Assembly: GCA_961205875.1 (NCBI GenBank)
Contig: OY540809.1
Coordinates: 17,496,267 to 17,560,266, forward strand
Length of the DNA stretch: 64,000 bases
From: Sialis fuliginosa
Taxonomy: Eukaryota > Arthropoda > Insecta > Megaloptera > Sialidae
Direction: 5' to 3'
The position numbers and the translations under genes were made by a program. Each line of letters starts with the position of its first letter. Position 1 is the stretch's first letter. The notes below the pieces were generated by a model. It had not been told where the DNA came from, did not search any database, and was given only the letters and a program-made list of their open reading frames with translations. Shown piece after piece: positions 34,210-46,179 of the stretch.

Positions 34210-34672
34210 ATAATACGCAACGTCTCTCTGTCTGTCTGTCCGTTAGTGCGCTTATATTTCGAGAACCACTTATTCGATTTACGTGTTTTTTTTTAATCGA
34301 CGGTTGTTGTAAAATATTCCCTTACAAAGATTTATCTCAATTTGCTTTAAAAATCGTATTTTGTTTTTCTAAATTGGTCTTTGCTTTGACATATTATGTC
34401 ATTTTGACGTTTGTATTAATTTAGATTTAGATTATAATTGTCAAAAAATTAAGAATATACGAAAAAATAATCAGGTGCGTCTTAAGAAAAATTTCGAACT
34501 AATATTCTTTAGTAAAATTAAAATTGTACAAAAAATTAAATGGTTAACCAATGTCAGGCAATTTATCTGAACACTTTATCAGTTTTTATTAATATTGTTC
34601 AACAATTAACTACCTTTAGTGAATTTAGCACGAGGAAGCACTGTGCATTTACTTGGCAGATGTTTTTTTTAT
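34210..34672 (+). repeat. Composite of two dispersed repeats
   Basis: 34210-34295 is a fragment of the CTGTCTGTCCGTTAGTGCGC family. 34315-34672 is the GGCAGATG-ending family (see 29291-30125). The junction is abrupt. Confidence 0.65.
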
Positions 34673-37104
34673 TTTGTTGGAAATATCCATTTTTACCTTC
34701 CCTTAATCCATTTTATATAAATATTTTCTCCATGATGTATGATTCTGTACATGCTTCCTTAACTCAGAAACAACAAAACATAGAAGGGTAAATATTTATG
34801 TTTAGGATTTGTATTTTCGGAAGAAAATGTTCTATTCTGAGAGAAATACAACAACCGGAAACGAATTTTAATTCTTATTAGTTTCTTAATATTTTGATTT
34901 TTTTTAAACGGTGTGTATTAGAAAAAAATGTTTTAATAGAAGCTGTAGTAAATCTGTGCAATTGTAAAAATAACTTTCATTAATGCTTATGTGAAAAAAA
35001 AGTTTGGTTAGTGCAGGTTTATTCATTGAGTCATAAATAACATTTATTAATATATGAAAATTTTACAGGATAGCATTTTTTTTGTAGAATATCATTTTAC
35101 CACCTTAAAATTTAAATAATGTTATTAATAAGAAAAAATCAAAATTCGAAAACTCAAAGGTGAAAATTTGTAAAATTAACTATAATATGGTATTTTTTTA
35201 GAAATTTTTTCATTTACTTGATATGCGCTTTAGAGCTGTAACAAATGCATACAAATTTTGAAAAGTGATTTTCACTTTGTCCGGCGCGGGCGTTACAATA
35301 ATATTTCACAAAAATAAAATAGCTTTGATTTTTCTAAATTAATCAACATTTTATTATAGAAGAACATACCGCCCATTTCTCCCCACTTACCCTAATCACA
35401 CAAAGTATAATGCATATTTAATTTTTTTTCCATTTTTTAAATATATATGTAATCGTTATAAATAGTACAGATAAACGTACCTGTTCATTGTACTGCAATA
35501 TTGATTTTACATTTATACAAAAGTCTCGTGGTACCCATATTTAAATGTTACACTAACTTGTAAAGTTTATTTAGTAACGAAATTAAAATCCTGTCCACGT
35601 AATTACTACGGTAAATAAAATTCTTTGATATCAAAAAAAGTGAACTGGGATAAATGAAACTCATAGTAGTTATATTTTTAAACCGAGATATACCTATATA
35701 GATATGCAATCGTTGTTATTTTAACTTCGTTAAATGGCAAGCGTATGTCGAACAATATTTAATTATTAATTAACAGTTCAGTATATTCTATTTACAAATC
35801 TGCATGAATATTTTATAACTAGAGGCTTTGCCCCTGGGCGCTTTGCACCCCAACCCCAATTCGCGCCATCTTTAGATACTCATAATTCGTGTCTCATGAG
35901 AGGACCACCAGACCCATATCGCACCAATTTGCTTTTGAAAAATGGCGTTGTAATAGTGGCATAGACAAACCTACACACCAAGCCGTTTGACATTTTTTAA
36001 ATAAAAAATGTAAGTTTCTTTTTTTCTTTAAGGATGTATGGCACGTACAGTCCGAGTCAAAAATAATGTAAATCTAGATGTAATGAACGATCAAAATCAA
36101 ACTATGAATTATTCACTTTAAATGCTTATAAGAAAGTCAAATTGGTTTATATACTACATAAACTATAAAAATACTTTGGTTTAAAACCTTATTTCCCATT
36201 ATTGACTGTTATTTTAGAATTTTAGCCAAAAAATTAATATTTGTGTTGATAATACGAAAAAATTTTATTCTGAATTCATCTGTCAAAAATATTTTTAAAT
36301 AACACTATTTAGAACATTATGTGGAGTATACAAATGTAATGAAAATAATAATATTAATACTTCATATGCTTACATATATGAAAAATTATGTAATAAATAC
36401 AAATCATTATATTTCAGTACCTACGCCATTTTTTTTTTTTATATATTTTTCACCAATAAATTTTTTTTTCTCACAATTTAGTTCTGTATGTATATAATTT
36501 TTTTTATGAAACTTGTTGCCCATTGCCCATGTCAATTTTTAAAAATAATACTTTCAAACTATGCTGTAAAGCCTTTTGAAATTTTGTGTGGGTACTTAAG
36601 ATTTATAAAGGAGTAACTTCTCTAAATTTCTACTATTTCTCGTTGAAAATAGATACCTGTCATACATCCTTAACTGAATTTTATGAAATTTATTTTTAAT
36701 AAAATCAGACTCGTAAAGGTATGGTATAAAATACTTATTTCTTTGAACTAACAATAAGCATATTTTCTACATTTGAACGACGCGCGACGTAATGTTAAAA
36801 TACTCCCTTTTAGTCACCAGATTACATAAAATACGAAAATCCACAAAAAGAGACTTATCGTGTTTTCCTCTGTGATTTGCATTTTGATTAATCGTTTAGT
36901 AGATTCAGTAAAGAATATCAAAAACGCTTAATGAATAAATAATCACAATTTTCAATTATAATTCTTAAAATAGTACAAACCACATTTGTATTTATGTAAA
37001 TCAGTAAATAAAATATTCAACTGTATGACTTGAAAGGTATGGATTTTATTTTATTTTTTAGGTAGAGAACTTTAAAATACAAAATTCGTTATTTTAATAC
37101 TATA
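34673..37104. other. 2.4 kb without a gene
   Basis: AT-rich. At about 35370-35395 there is an isolated element end (CCCCACTTACC). At 35820-35945 there is a GC-richer repeat fragment (GGCTTTGCCCCTGGGCGC). No exon is recognised. Confidence 0.45.
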
Positions 37105-37112
37105 GTCTGTTT

Positions 37113-37492
37113 TAGAGGTGTACCGGAATTCCGGCCGGATTTCACGTCTAACGTCACTACTATTATATTTTAAATATAAATACATAGATTATTATCTTAA
37201 ATTAATGTAACATTATTTTATATGGCATTTCTTTAAGAAAATACATTAAATTATGAAAATAGTGTTTTCTACATATTCTGTAAATTTTACAGCTTCGTAA
37301 ATTTATTTGTATAGATATAATTTCGTTAAATTATTTGTATAACATACGTTCTTTTAGATCGAATGTAATTACATTTCTATAGTGTCAATAATAATATAAT
37401 ATAAAAATAATAATAATATAATAGTGGTGACGTTAAAATATTCACTTTAATTCTACATCTTGAGTTCCGGCCGGAATTCCGGTACACCTCCA
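37113..37492. mobile_element. hAT MITE with TSD GTCTGTTT (TTCCGGCCGGAA family)
   Basis: The ends are TAGAGGTGTACCGGAATTCC and the inverse of TGGAGGTGTACCGGAATTCC, with a perfect 8-bp duplication GTCTGTTT at 37105-37112 and 37493-37500. It shares its terminal words with 12450-13793, so it is probably a deletion derivative of that family. Confidence 0.9.
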
Positions 37493-37500
37493 GTCTGTTT

Positions 37501-37625
37501 TAGAGTTGTGCGCGTGAGTAATTTTTGCTCACGATCACGTCCACTCATGAGTGAAAAATTTTTAGTCACGCCCGCTCGGTCACAAAAAAAAGTATTCACG
37601 ATCACGCACGCTCACGATTTAATGT
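37501..37625. mobile_element. Second hAT-like left terminus abutting the first
   Basis: Right after the duplication GTCTGTTT, a new terminus TAGAGTTGTGCGCGTGAG begins. It has arrays of GTGAG/CTCACGATCACG words up to about 37620. I do not find its right end. Confidence 0.6.
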
Positions 37626-38543
37626 AATTGTTGTATATTAAATTTTGAAATGATGAAAATTAATGTTTTTTACGTGAATTATATTATGTGCATATTTATA
37701 TTCATATTTATTTCTTCCTAACTGCATTTCCAGTACAATAATAACAAACAAAACAATAAAAAAATAAAGCTACAACGCATTTTTAAATCTTTTTGTGTGT
37801 TCCGATAGAGTTGACATTTTTATTTTTTATATTGTATTTTTTAATATCAAAATTCGTTTGAAAACATTATTATATTTATCTATTTTAGTTAAGATATTAA
37901 AAATTAAATGTTTTTTTTTTATTTCTCCGTCATTACAAAATTTTTTAACACTTCCCTTAAGTTGGCCAACACTAATTTTTACCTATTGGTTATATTATGT
38001 ATAATATATTATTACAAGAAATACACTCACCATAGTAATTAAAACGTAATATTTTTAGAAAAAAGGGTAATATTAAAATGTTTATAAAAATGATAAAAAT
38101 TATTTTACATTAAAAATAAAAACGTTTTTAAAATTTAGATCCCTACATTTCAACGCGTTTCCCAGTTTGATATTGAATTTATTTTTATTGCGTTATATTT
38201 TCTTGCAAACTTTGATAGGATGTGTCGAGTTGAAAATCTACAGATAAATCTATTGATTTCATTTGAAAGCATCGGGTTTTTTTAAAGTAGACATTAGTTA
38301 AAAAAAATTAATAGAAAGTTTAACATTTCTCTGTAAAATACGTTTATTGTCTGTTTTTTTTTCATAAAAAAAATACAATTTTCTACCTGAAAACAATTCA
38401 TAAATTTTACAAAGGGTTTTTTTTTGCTTCGATTCAATGACAATGAAAACCAATAAAAGTATTTAAACTGGAGTATTTCTGTTTGAATGATTCGAGAAAC
38501 CAGTTAGTGTGATTAAAAAATTTAAATGCAGGAACGCTTTCAT
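37626..38543. other. AT-rich sequence
   Basis: No feature is recognised. The last 8 bases (38536-38543) are the target duplication of the next element. Confidence 0.4.
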
Positions 38544-39078
38544 CAGTGTTGCCAGAACGTACTTTTTTGTACTGTTTTCGTACTATTCATGACCCGACCG
38601 TACCAAAATCGTACCTCAGCAAAGACCGTACCTTTTGCCCCACAAAGATTTTTTCAAGCTTTTATTCAGCTTCACTACGTATAAAAAAAAAATAAAAAAA
38701 AATAAAAAAATAAAATGTTTATTATGAATAACACCAATAAAAATTAAAGTAAAAACGAAACGTACCTTGACTTTTTCGTCTATATCTACTTTTCAGTATT
38801 AACGTTTTTTTAACGAAACATAACAGGCGTTCCGAGGGGCGTCCATTAATTACTTGATAATTGATGTCTTTTAACACAAAATAAAATAAAGGGTATAATT
38901 AAATAAAAAATAATAATTCAAATACATTTTTAACAATTTTAACATTTGTAGTATCGGGCTGGGGGCGACAAAATGTGACAAAAAAAGTTTTTCACACAAC
39001 AGTCTAAAAAGTTGTCAAATTTCGTACCATTTTGGTAAGCCTATCGTACTTTTTAGGGAGTTCATACTGGCAACACTG
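38544..39078. mobile_element. hAT MITE with TSD GCTTTCAT
   Basis: The ends are CAGTGTTGCCAGAACGTACT and the inverse (CTGGCAACACTG), with a perfect 8-bp duplication GCTTTCAT at 38536-38543 and 39079-39086. CGTAC/GTACC words are repeated near both ends. No transposase frame. Confidence 0.9.
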
Positions 39079-39086
39079 GCTTTCAT

Positions 39087-39744
39087 TGGCATCGACAGAT
39101 TTTGTCTACAAAATATTATTATATTTTTAACTCCATCTATTCTATCAAAATTTGTAAAAAAAATGTACTTTTTTTTCTTTGTATCCTATGCTAGCTAGCA
39201 AATATTTGCAGGCTTCCAAACACTTTCAAACGTATATGACATCAGAGTTTTTAACAGATAGTTGCATGCGCAGTAAGTAATAACAAAGGTAGGTATGTAA
39301 AGTATATATACTAATGTGTAAGAACACTAAAAACCAAAAACCAATCTGTCAAAAATTCCAAGAGAACTGTCATATAAATTTGATATCCCGTTTGAAAGTG
39401 TTTGCAAGCTAGCTAATTAGTTAGACTGTAATACCAGACATTATAATAATAAAATTTCAATCTGCAAAAAACATTGAACTCGGTTGTAACAAAAATACTT
39501 ATTACCTTAAACGAATAATTACATTTATGCAGTAGCACACCCATGGGACGGGGGAGTACGAGTTAGACCCCCCCACCCCCGGATTTGTCAATATATATTA
39601 TTGAATTTAGCAGTTAAGATTGACAAAAAATGAAAATTATATATAATTATAAAAAAGTGCCCCCCCTCAATTTTTTTATATAATAGTTAAAATTAATAAT
39701 TACAGTTAGAAATAAAAGTCCAATATGACTTAACACGCGCCGTG
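39087..39744. other. Repeat fragments
   Basis: 39180-39250 and 39340-39440 carry inverted fragments of the GTGCTTGCAAGCTAGC MITE family (see 41107-41408). No gene. Confidence 0.5.
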
Positions 39745-40605
39745 CCGTTTAGACTAACACGGAGACCTCATTCTGCGTCACAAACTTTGAGCATTGTCAT
39801 GTGTTGTGGCATTTAAGGGGGCATTGGCATGCGATTAGTTTCGAATTGTAGCGTTTCTGATTTGAGCTCAAAATTGGAAAAAATTGATTATTTCATAAAG
39901 TTTTTGGAGTTTAAATGCTAATTAAAATATTGTTTTATGTCTTAGAACTTATTTTCTTAACCTCCTTCAGTCATTTACATATTTAACATCAATAAAAAAA
40001 GTATAGTTTTGAGTAAAAAATGTTTAAAGTGGAAAAAAATGAACGAAAATGAGAAAAGCTGAATTATTTAATTTTTTGGAGTTTTGATACTAATTACAAT
40101 GTTAGAACTTCTTTTTTCACCCTTTCTCAATCATTCACACAATTTACACTAACAAAAAAGTATGCATTTGGGTAAAAAACGGCTTAAAGTGGAAAAAATG
40201 AACGAGAATGAAAATTAATAATAAGAAATAAACATTTGATTTTTGATTTTTGCAACCCAAAAAGTTATTCTTTTAAAAAAAATCGACTTTTTCTTATTTT
40301 CGTTTATTTTTTCACACTTTAAACCGTTTTTTACTCAAAACTATACTTTTTTATTGATGTAAAATATGAAAATGACTAATTTTGAGGTCAAATCAGAAAT
40401 ACTTCAATTCGAAACTCATCGCATGCCGATTTGCTGGTTTTAAATGTATAAAAGGAATGTACTAGGGCCTCTTCATATGCCACAACATATGACAATGCTC
40501 AAAGTTTGTGACTAAAAAGTTTGTGAGCTAAAGTACCAATTGTACTAAATTACATGTAACAGATTTTCAAGGTCGATACGATGACGCGACGGTCTCCGAT
40601 TCTAT
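39745..40605. repeat. 860-bp foldback with internal direct duplication
   Basis: The outer arms (39755-39900, 40385-40600) share GTGTTGTGGCAT and its inverse, CAAACTTTGAGCATTGTCAT and its inverse, and GCATGCGAT and its inverse. Inside, a block of about 120 bp (ACTTCTTTTTTCACCC.., AAGTGGAAAAAATGAACG) occurs twice in direct orientation (about 39945-40050, 40095-40212) and once inverted (about 40300-40385). Confidence 0.75.
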
Positions 40606-40984
40606 TAAGTTCCACTACTTTATGAAATAACAAAAACATTTTTATCATTAAATTTCAGTTAGCTTGTAAATATAGTCTCTGTTATTGTTAATTAAGTTTA
40701 AAAACAAACAAAATATCACTCTGAGATAGAAGCAAATAAATTAACATAATTTACGAAAACATTCTTGGGTAGAATATTAGGAACATACTCGTATATATTA
40801 GTTAAAATAATTAAATTCTAACAAATCTCCGTAAAAACATTCACCTAAACATTAACAAAATAAGTCGAGAAAGTGGAAGCGAAGGGTGAGTCTGAAATAA
40901 TACGAAAACGAATAAATATTACCCTTTTCTACATTTTGATCCTTTAAATATTTTGATGTTTATAAAAGTACCTATATTCAACTA
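40606..40984. other. AT-rich sequence
   Basis: Nothing recognised. Confidence 0.4.
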
Positions 40985-41880
40985 AATGTGCCTGCGGATT
41001 CACTCGCGTGAACTAGGGATTTATTGTTTAGGATTTTTGAAAAATATAGTTGAATTAAGTACAAAGACAATAAGTATTATTGTCATAATAACTAATCAAT
41101 ACTTATGTCCCGTATTATAAAGGAGCTCGTAAATTTGTTAGCTTACAAGCACTCTCAAATGAGATATCAAACTTATATGACAGTTCTTTTGGAGTTTGTT
41201 GAAGACTTTGACAAGTTTCGCGCACGCGTTGTAGGTAAAGTATGGAAATTATTTTGTACGGTCAAAGTCGCCAACTGTGTTACAATTAGTTGAAGTATCA
41301 CTGCTCTAAATTCTATAGCTAATTCATAGATACTAGTACAGAATTAATACCTCATTTAAAAGTGCTTGCAAGCTAGCAAATTTTGCGAGCTCTTTTATAA
41401 TACCGGGTATTAAATTACCTAACAAAAACGAATCAGAACAGTACAAATAAATTTTGTTCCGTTAATTATTTAAAACAAAATAAACAGTTGACGATCAAAA
41501 GATAACGACCCAGTCGATATGTGATCTTTCCCTCTGCCCCACTCCGAGTTGTTCGTGCGTTATTAATAATATTTTACCGTATATAACTCATTTCCTAAAC
41601 TAAAAGACCAACTTGGATGCTGTAAGTAAAAGGTAAATTGTATCTAAATTAAGGAATTATGACTATGATATTATTTATTTCGATGAGGATTAATATTTTG
41701 CAGGTTGTACGTCCACGTAAACATAACCCAAACATATTTTAATTTTCTTTGTAACTTAAAAGCAATCATTGTGGCTTAAATATAAAAGTTAGATGTATGG
41801 TATAACCCACTTTATTTTAGGTCTTTTGATTCATGAATTAACAGATAGACGTTGAACTTTATATTATATATATATTAAGA
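40985..41880 (-). repeat. Dispersed repeat (inverted copy of 24850-25722), interrupted by a MITE
   Basis: It begins GCGGATTCACTCGCG and includes AACGAATCAGAAC and AACAGTTGACGATCAAA, as in 48365-49195. The MITE 41107-41408 is inserted between AATCAATACTTATG and ATTAAATTACC, which are continuous in the 48365 copy. Confidence 0.75.
41107..41408. mobile_element. Foldback MITE inserted in the repeat
   Basis: The left end is CCCGTATTATAAAGGAGCTC and the right end is GAGCTCTTTTATAATACCGGG. The inner arms share TTAGCTTACAAGC and its inverse. It matches 33530-33782. The 62-codon frame across it is not a gene. Confidence 0.8.
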
Positions 41881-42200
41881 ATGAGTCAAACTGAAAACCG
41901 TTTTTGCAAAAAAAATTGTCAAATCAAAACTGAAATTAACCCAGAAATTTAATTTGACTTTGCATCGAAACCGAAACCGTACCAAAAAATATATTACCAG
42001 TTACTCGAAACAAACGATACCTGTTTAACCCCCCCCCCCCCCCCCGTTAAAAGCTATTTTTTAACTAACATGATATTACCCCTTTAAACAAAGTTTTTTG
42101 GTTCAATACAAATTTTTATCTTTTTATTTAATTATGGTTATTTTTCAAATTAGTTTATTGTGCCGGTTTTACAGTTGCAGAGCGAAATATACATAATAAT
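41881..42200. other. Spacer with a 17-C run
   Basis: A C17 run lies at 42029-42045. It ends with the duplication ATAATAAT at 42193-42200. Confidence 0.6.
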
Positions 42201-42915
42201 TAGAGTTGGGCATTTTAGTTCATTACAGAGAGCGCTCCCTATAGTTCAGTGGTCTTTAATGAACTAGTTCGTTCTTTTAGTTCATATAATTTTGTTCCGG
42301 ACTATACGATGACAATTTATTGATTTAGATATATTGGATTGTTGGATTTTTAGTGTATAATTAAATTTTTTAATTAGTAATTTTGTATTACTATTTTTTT
42401 CATCAAACAATAGAAATATAAACTGCTGCAATTTTTAATTCGTTATTAATTTATAGACGAGATCGATATTTTTAAAGTATTTATTTCAAATAATCTTTTT
42501 TTTATCAAACCTTCGATATACATATATGAAGATTTTGAAATATTTTCAATGATACATTATTTATTGTACTGTAATTTAAGCAAAATATTTCAATTGTGAT
42601 ATTCTGTGATATTCCTTTTTGTTGATTGTCATAAAATAATATAAAAATCACATGCTTTTGACAGACATATTGCATTCTTTTGAACAAAAAAATTCAATAT
42701 AATACATCTTCAGTAAAATAAATTCAAAATTGGTAATAAAGTATTGAAAACAAGTAAATTATTAAACATAAAAATCGTACAATCTCATTTTTAGAACAGT
42801 GTATTGAAGTGTATCGGGAACTATTGAACTAAAAGAGCGCATACGAACTAGTTCCTCTAATTCTCGTGTGAGAGCGCTCTTTTGAACTAGTTCGTTCGTG
42901 AACTACACAAGTCTA
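42201..42915. mobile_element. hAT element with TSD ATAATAAT and GAACTAGTTC words
   Basis: The ends are TAGAGTTGGGCATTTTAGTT and the inverse of TAGACTTGTGTAGTTC, with an 8-bp duplication ATAATAAT at 42193-42200 and 42916-42923. The subterminal zones (42210-42290, 42800-42905) repeat GAACTAGTTC and AGAGCGCTC. The duplication is low-complexity, so it is slightly weaker evidence than in the other elements. Confidence 0.82.
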
Positions 42916-42923
42916 ATAATAAT

Positions 42924-43189
42924 ATTAATAAAAAATTATATCGGGGCCGATTGGAAGACGCATATTGCTTAATTATACGAGATAATAATAATATCTAAAC
43001 AAACATAATCGTCATCGCCAGGTACATATTACATCATCATTTTCCAGAGTTCCTCGGCAATTTTTATTTACTCACTCTCTTTCTACACACACATATTTCA
43101 AACATGATAATAAGAATGGGCTTATAATATTATCGACGATATATTATACAATATAAGTGAGAAAGTGAGTTCCAGAACTCGTTCATTAA
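42924..43189. other. AT-rich spacer
   Basis: Nothing recognised. Confidence 0.4.
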
Positions 43190-43450
43190 AAAAAAAAACA
43201 TCTGCCAAATAAATGCACAGTGCTTCCTCGTGCTAAATTCATCAAAGGTAGTTAATTATTGAACAATTTAAATAAAAACCGATAAGGTGTTTAGATAAAT
43301 TGCCTGGCATTGGTTAACCATTTAATTTTTATACAATTTTACTAAAAAAATATTAATTCGAAATTTTTCATAAGACGCACCTGATTATTTTTTCGTATAT
43401 TTTTAATTTTTTGACAATTTCAATCTAAATCTAAATTATGCATATATCAA
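43190..43450 (-). repeat. Inverted copy of the GGCAGATG-ending repeat
   Basis: It begins AAAAACATCTGCC and carries CACAGTGCTTCCTCGTGC and GGTTAACCATTTAATT, as in 17200-17513 and 34315-34672 read backwards. Confidence 0.75.
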
Positions 43451-44584
43451 TTTATAAAAACAAAACACGTTTTTTTAAACAAAGCTTCTCGTTTCTTCGA
43501 TATTACGAGGAAGCAATAATTGAAATGCAGTAGATTTGGAAATAATTTTTGGCATTCTTTCAAAATCCACGATCTTAAAAAAAAGTCATTCAATTCAAAC
43601 TTATAAGACTAATTTTGCATATTTTAAGAACATTTAATATTTCGGGGGGGGGGGGGGGTCGATCTCACCCCCCACCCCGTTCCTACGCCACTGATCTATA
43701 ATAAACCTATTAAACATTGTTTTTACTTATCGCTAACTATCCATGCAGCGCACGTGAAGGTACTTCTCCGATGTCATGAAATGTATACAAAATATACACC
43801 TAAACCTTCCTCGTGAAACAACCAGAATAAAATCCGTTCAGTAGTTACTGAGAAAATCGTCCAGAGACAGACAGACAGACAGACTATGTATAGATGAAAA
43901 TAATTATTTAATGTTTCTCAAACACCATTTCGGTCGTAATTTTATCAGCCTTAACATTTATAAAAATAACTTAATTTATTCATAAAATTCCAGAATTTTT
44001 GTAAGCCCTTAAAAAATTATACAGCCCTCTTCGAAGGGAGGAGAGAGTTACACCGTGTTCTATACATCAATATCTACCACCAATTTCTTTAAATTCCTAT
44101 CCTGATTACCCCAGGATAACTTCCAATTCCATCAGATAATCCTCGTCTGAAGAAGGATATCAGGATTTTCTGTCTTTGGGTTTAGCTGGCTGTATAATAA
44201 AATCAAGACCAAAATTCAAACAACAAGAAAAAAGAAATATCACTTTTCGTTTTCGAGTTACAAGCACCAAATTTAATTTTTCATTTAAAGCTTAAAGTGG
44301 GTCATTAATGAACGAACGAACACGTTTTTACTATGCTTTTCAACGATATGTCACTTATAATACTTCTTTTATTTGATTAAATTTGAAGAAAAAATACGTT
44401 ACGAATTAAATTAAAAATGGAATAAATACACAAGAAAAAGCAAACAGGGTGGGTATCTAAATACCAGGGTACATTATGGGGATCTCGAAGAAAGATAGAG
44501 ATTCGGTTAAATGTGACAAAAGTTACCTTTAAGGAGTTTGTTCTATGAACCAAGATTAAATTCTAATAAAATTTTGTTAATACA
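43451..44584. other. Repeat fragments, no gene
   Basis: A 15-G run is at 43644-43658. 43690-43740 matches 9915-9965. 43825-43885 matches 11215-11275 (AATAAAATCCGTTCAGTAG plus CAGA repeats). The rest is unassigned. Confidence 0.5.
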
Positions 44585-44685
44585 CAGGGCTGTAACTACC
44601 AAACTTGCAGTTGGCAACGGGGGTCGGGGGGGGGGGGGGGGGTATTTGTTGCCCCGGGACCCCCGAGCCTCTAGTTACGACCCTG
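44585..44685. mobile_element. 101-bp hAT mini-element with a 17-G core
   Basis: The ends are CAGGGCTGTAACTACC and the inverse of CAGGGTCGTAACTAGAG. The flanks TTAATACA and TCAGTACA agree at 6 of 8 positions. The core is almost only GGGGTC, a 17-G run (44626-44642) and GCCCCGGGACCCCCGAGCC. It is a deletion relative of 5490-6332. Confidence 0.78.
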
Positions 44686-45853
44686 TCAGTACAATAATAA
44701 TTTAAGCAATAACGTAACCAACAGACCATTGAGATTGAAGAAAATAAACAGAAAGTTATACGGAATATAATAAATAAAGAACTGCTGTATATAAAGCAAA
44801 GATAAACAACACATCTACCATCAACGCAAGAATTTCATACTTTTGTTTCTAAACATATCTACGGACGAATTTATCGATTCAAATAACACCTGAACAATTA
44901 TTATTTAAGAAGATGGTAACGATAGATATTTCATTATATCGGTGAATGAAATTACTGTTCTAGAAACTATACATAAATTAACAAATAAAATATGTACGAT
45001 ATTTACACGAAAATCTTAAAAGAGATATCATAAAAAAAGTGATTATAACTGATTATAATGTGTATAATCGTATTTCAACGATTAACGATTATCTGAATTT
45101 TATAAAAACATAATTGTCTAATTAACTAATATTATTAATGTTATCTTTTCATTGAAACATTTGAAACACATGATCAATAATTTTTAATAAATTTTGACAC
45201 TCAATACTCGTTAAAATATATACGAATCTGACGAAAAATATGTATATGGACTTTTTGGTAGAGAATTTAATTATCTTTAATTTTGTAAATAACTGTTTTA
45301 CCCATATGGGAGTGTGAGTGAGTGTTATTGAGAGGGCAATATGAACGCACAGAGTAAATAAACGTGATGAATTGTTAATTAAAATAAAGTTAGTTGTCGG
45401 TAAAAATCCTGAAATTGAAGTATATCATATTGTTAACATTCGTTTGAAGATTATTAAAAAAATTATTAAGTATAATAATATTAGTTTTAAAGTATTATAA
45501 ACATTAAAAAATTTGTAACAAATAAAGGAGAAGTGAGTGTAAGGACCTTTTTTATGCAAAAAGACCTAAATATGATAAAATAAATTTTTGATTTGAAAAC
45601 AACAACATTTTTTTCCTTTTTAAAAAAAAATTGCACCAAGGTACCGCCTGGCACTATGACTTTTTAAGTTCTTTAAGGTCTCAGGTATACGAATCTGAAC
45701 ATACATATGTATTTATCGATTGTCATATTATTTTCACTCACTTCCTTCTAGCACCTGGTATATCAGCCAAAACTTACAATCACTCGAGTGCAATATTAAA
45801 TTCAACTCAAGTGAGCTTTGGAAAAAATAATGGTTGATGTTGCTTTCTTATAC
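44686..45853. other. AT-rich sequence
   Basis: No exon or bounded repeat is seen. The 68-codon plus frame at 45631-45837 has no recognisable feature. Confidence 0.4.
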
Positions 45854-46179
45854 GGGATTTACACGGGTCGGCGGAAATCGACCGTGTAAATGGCAATTAG
45901 GCCGCAGATGACTAAAATCGCAAGCGCCAAAGTAGACCTGCATCCGACTTTCGCCGCATACGGCCTACTAGGTCGCATGCGGCGGGTGATTAAAATCGAC
46001 CGTGTAAAGCTGAAAATAATCAGCTGCATTCGATTTTTATCGCACGTAGAACATCTGTTCTGCTCAATATTTTCAAAAAAATGAACAAATCGCATGCGAT
46101 TTTCATCGACTAGTGTAAATGGTGTTGCTGTGCGGCCTTGTGAGGCGATTTGGTAGGTGACTACCAGTGTAAATACACC
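45854..46179. mobile_element. TIR element with repeated CGACCGTGTAAA module
   Basis: The left end is GGGATTTACACGGGTCGG and the right end is CTACCAGTGTAAATACACC. In between, the module ATCGACCGTGTAAA occurs twice, with further GTGTAAA and AAATCGCATGCG words. The GC content is well above the flanks. No target duplication is resolved. Short frames on both strands are chance. Confidence 0.6.
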
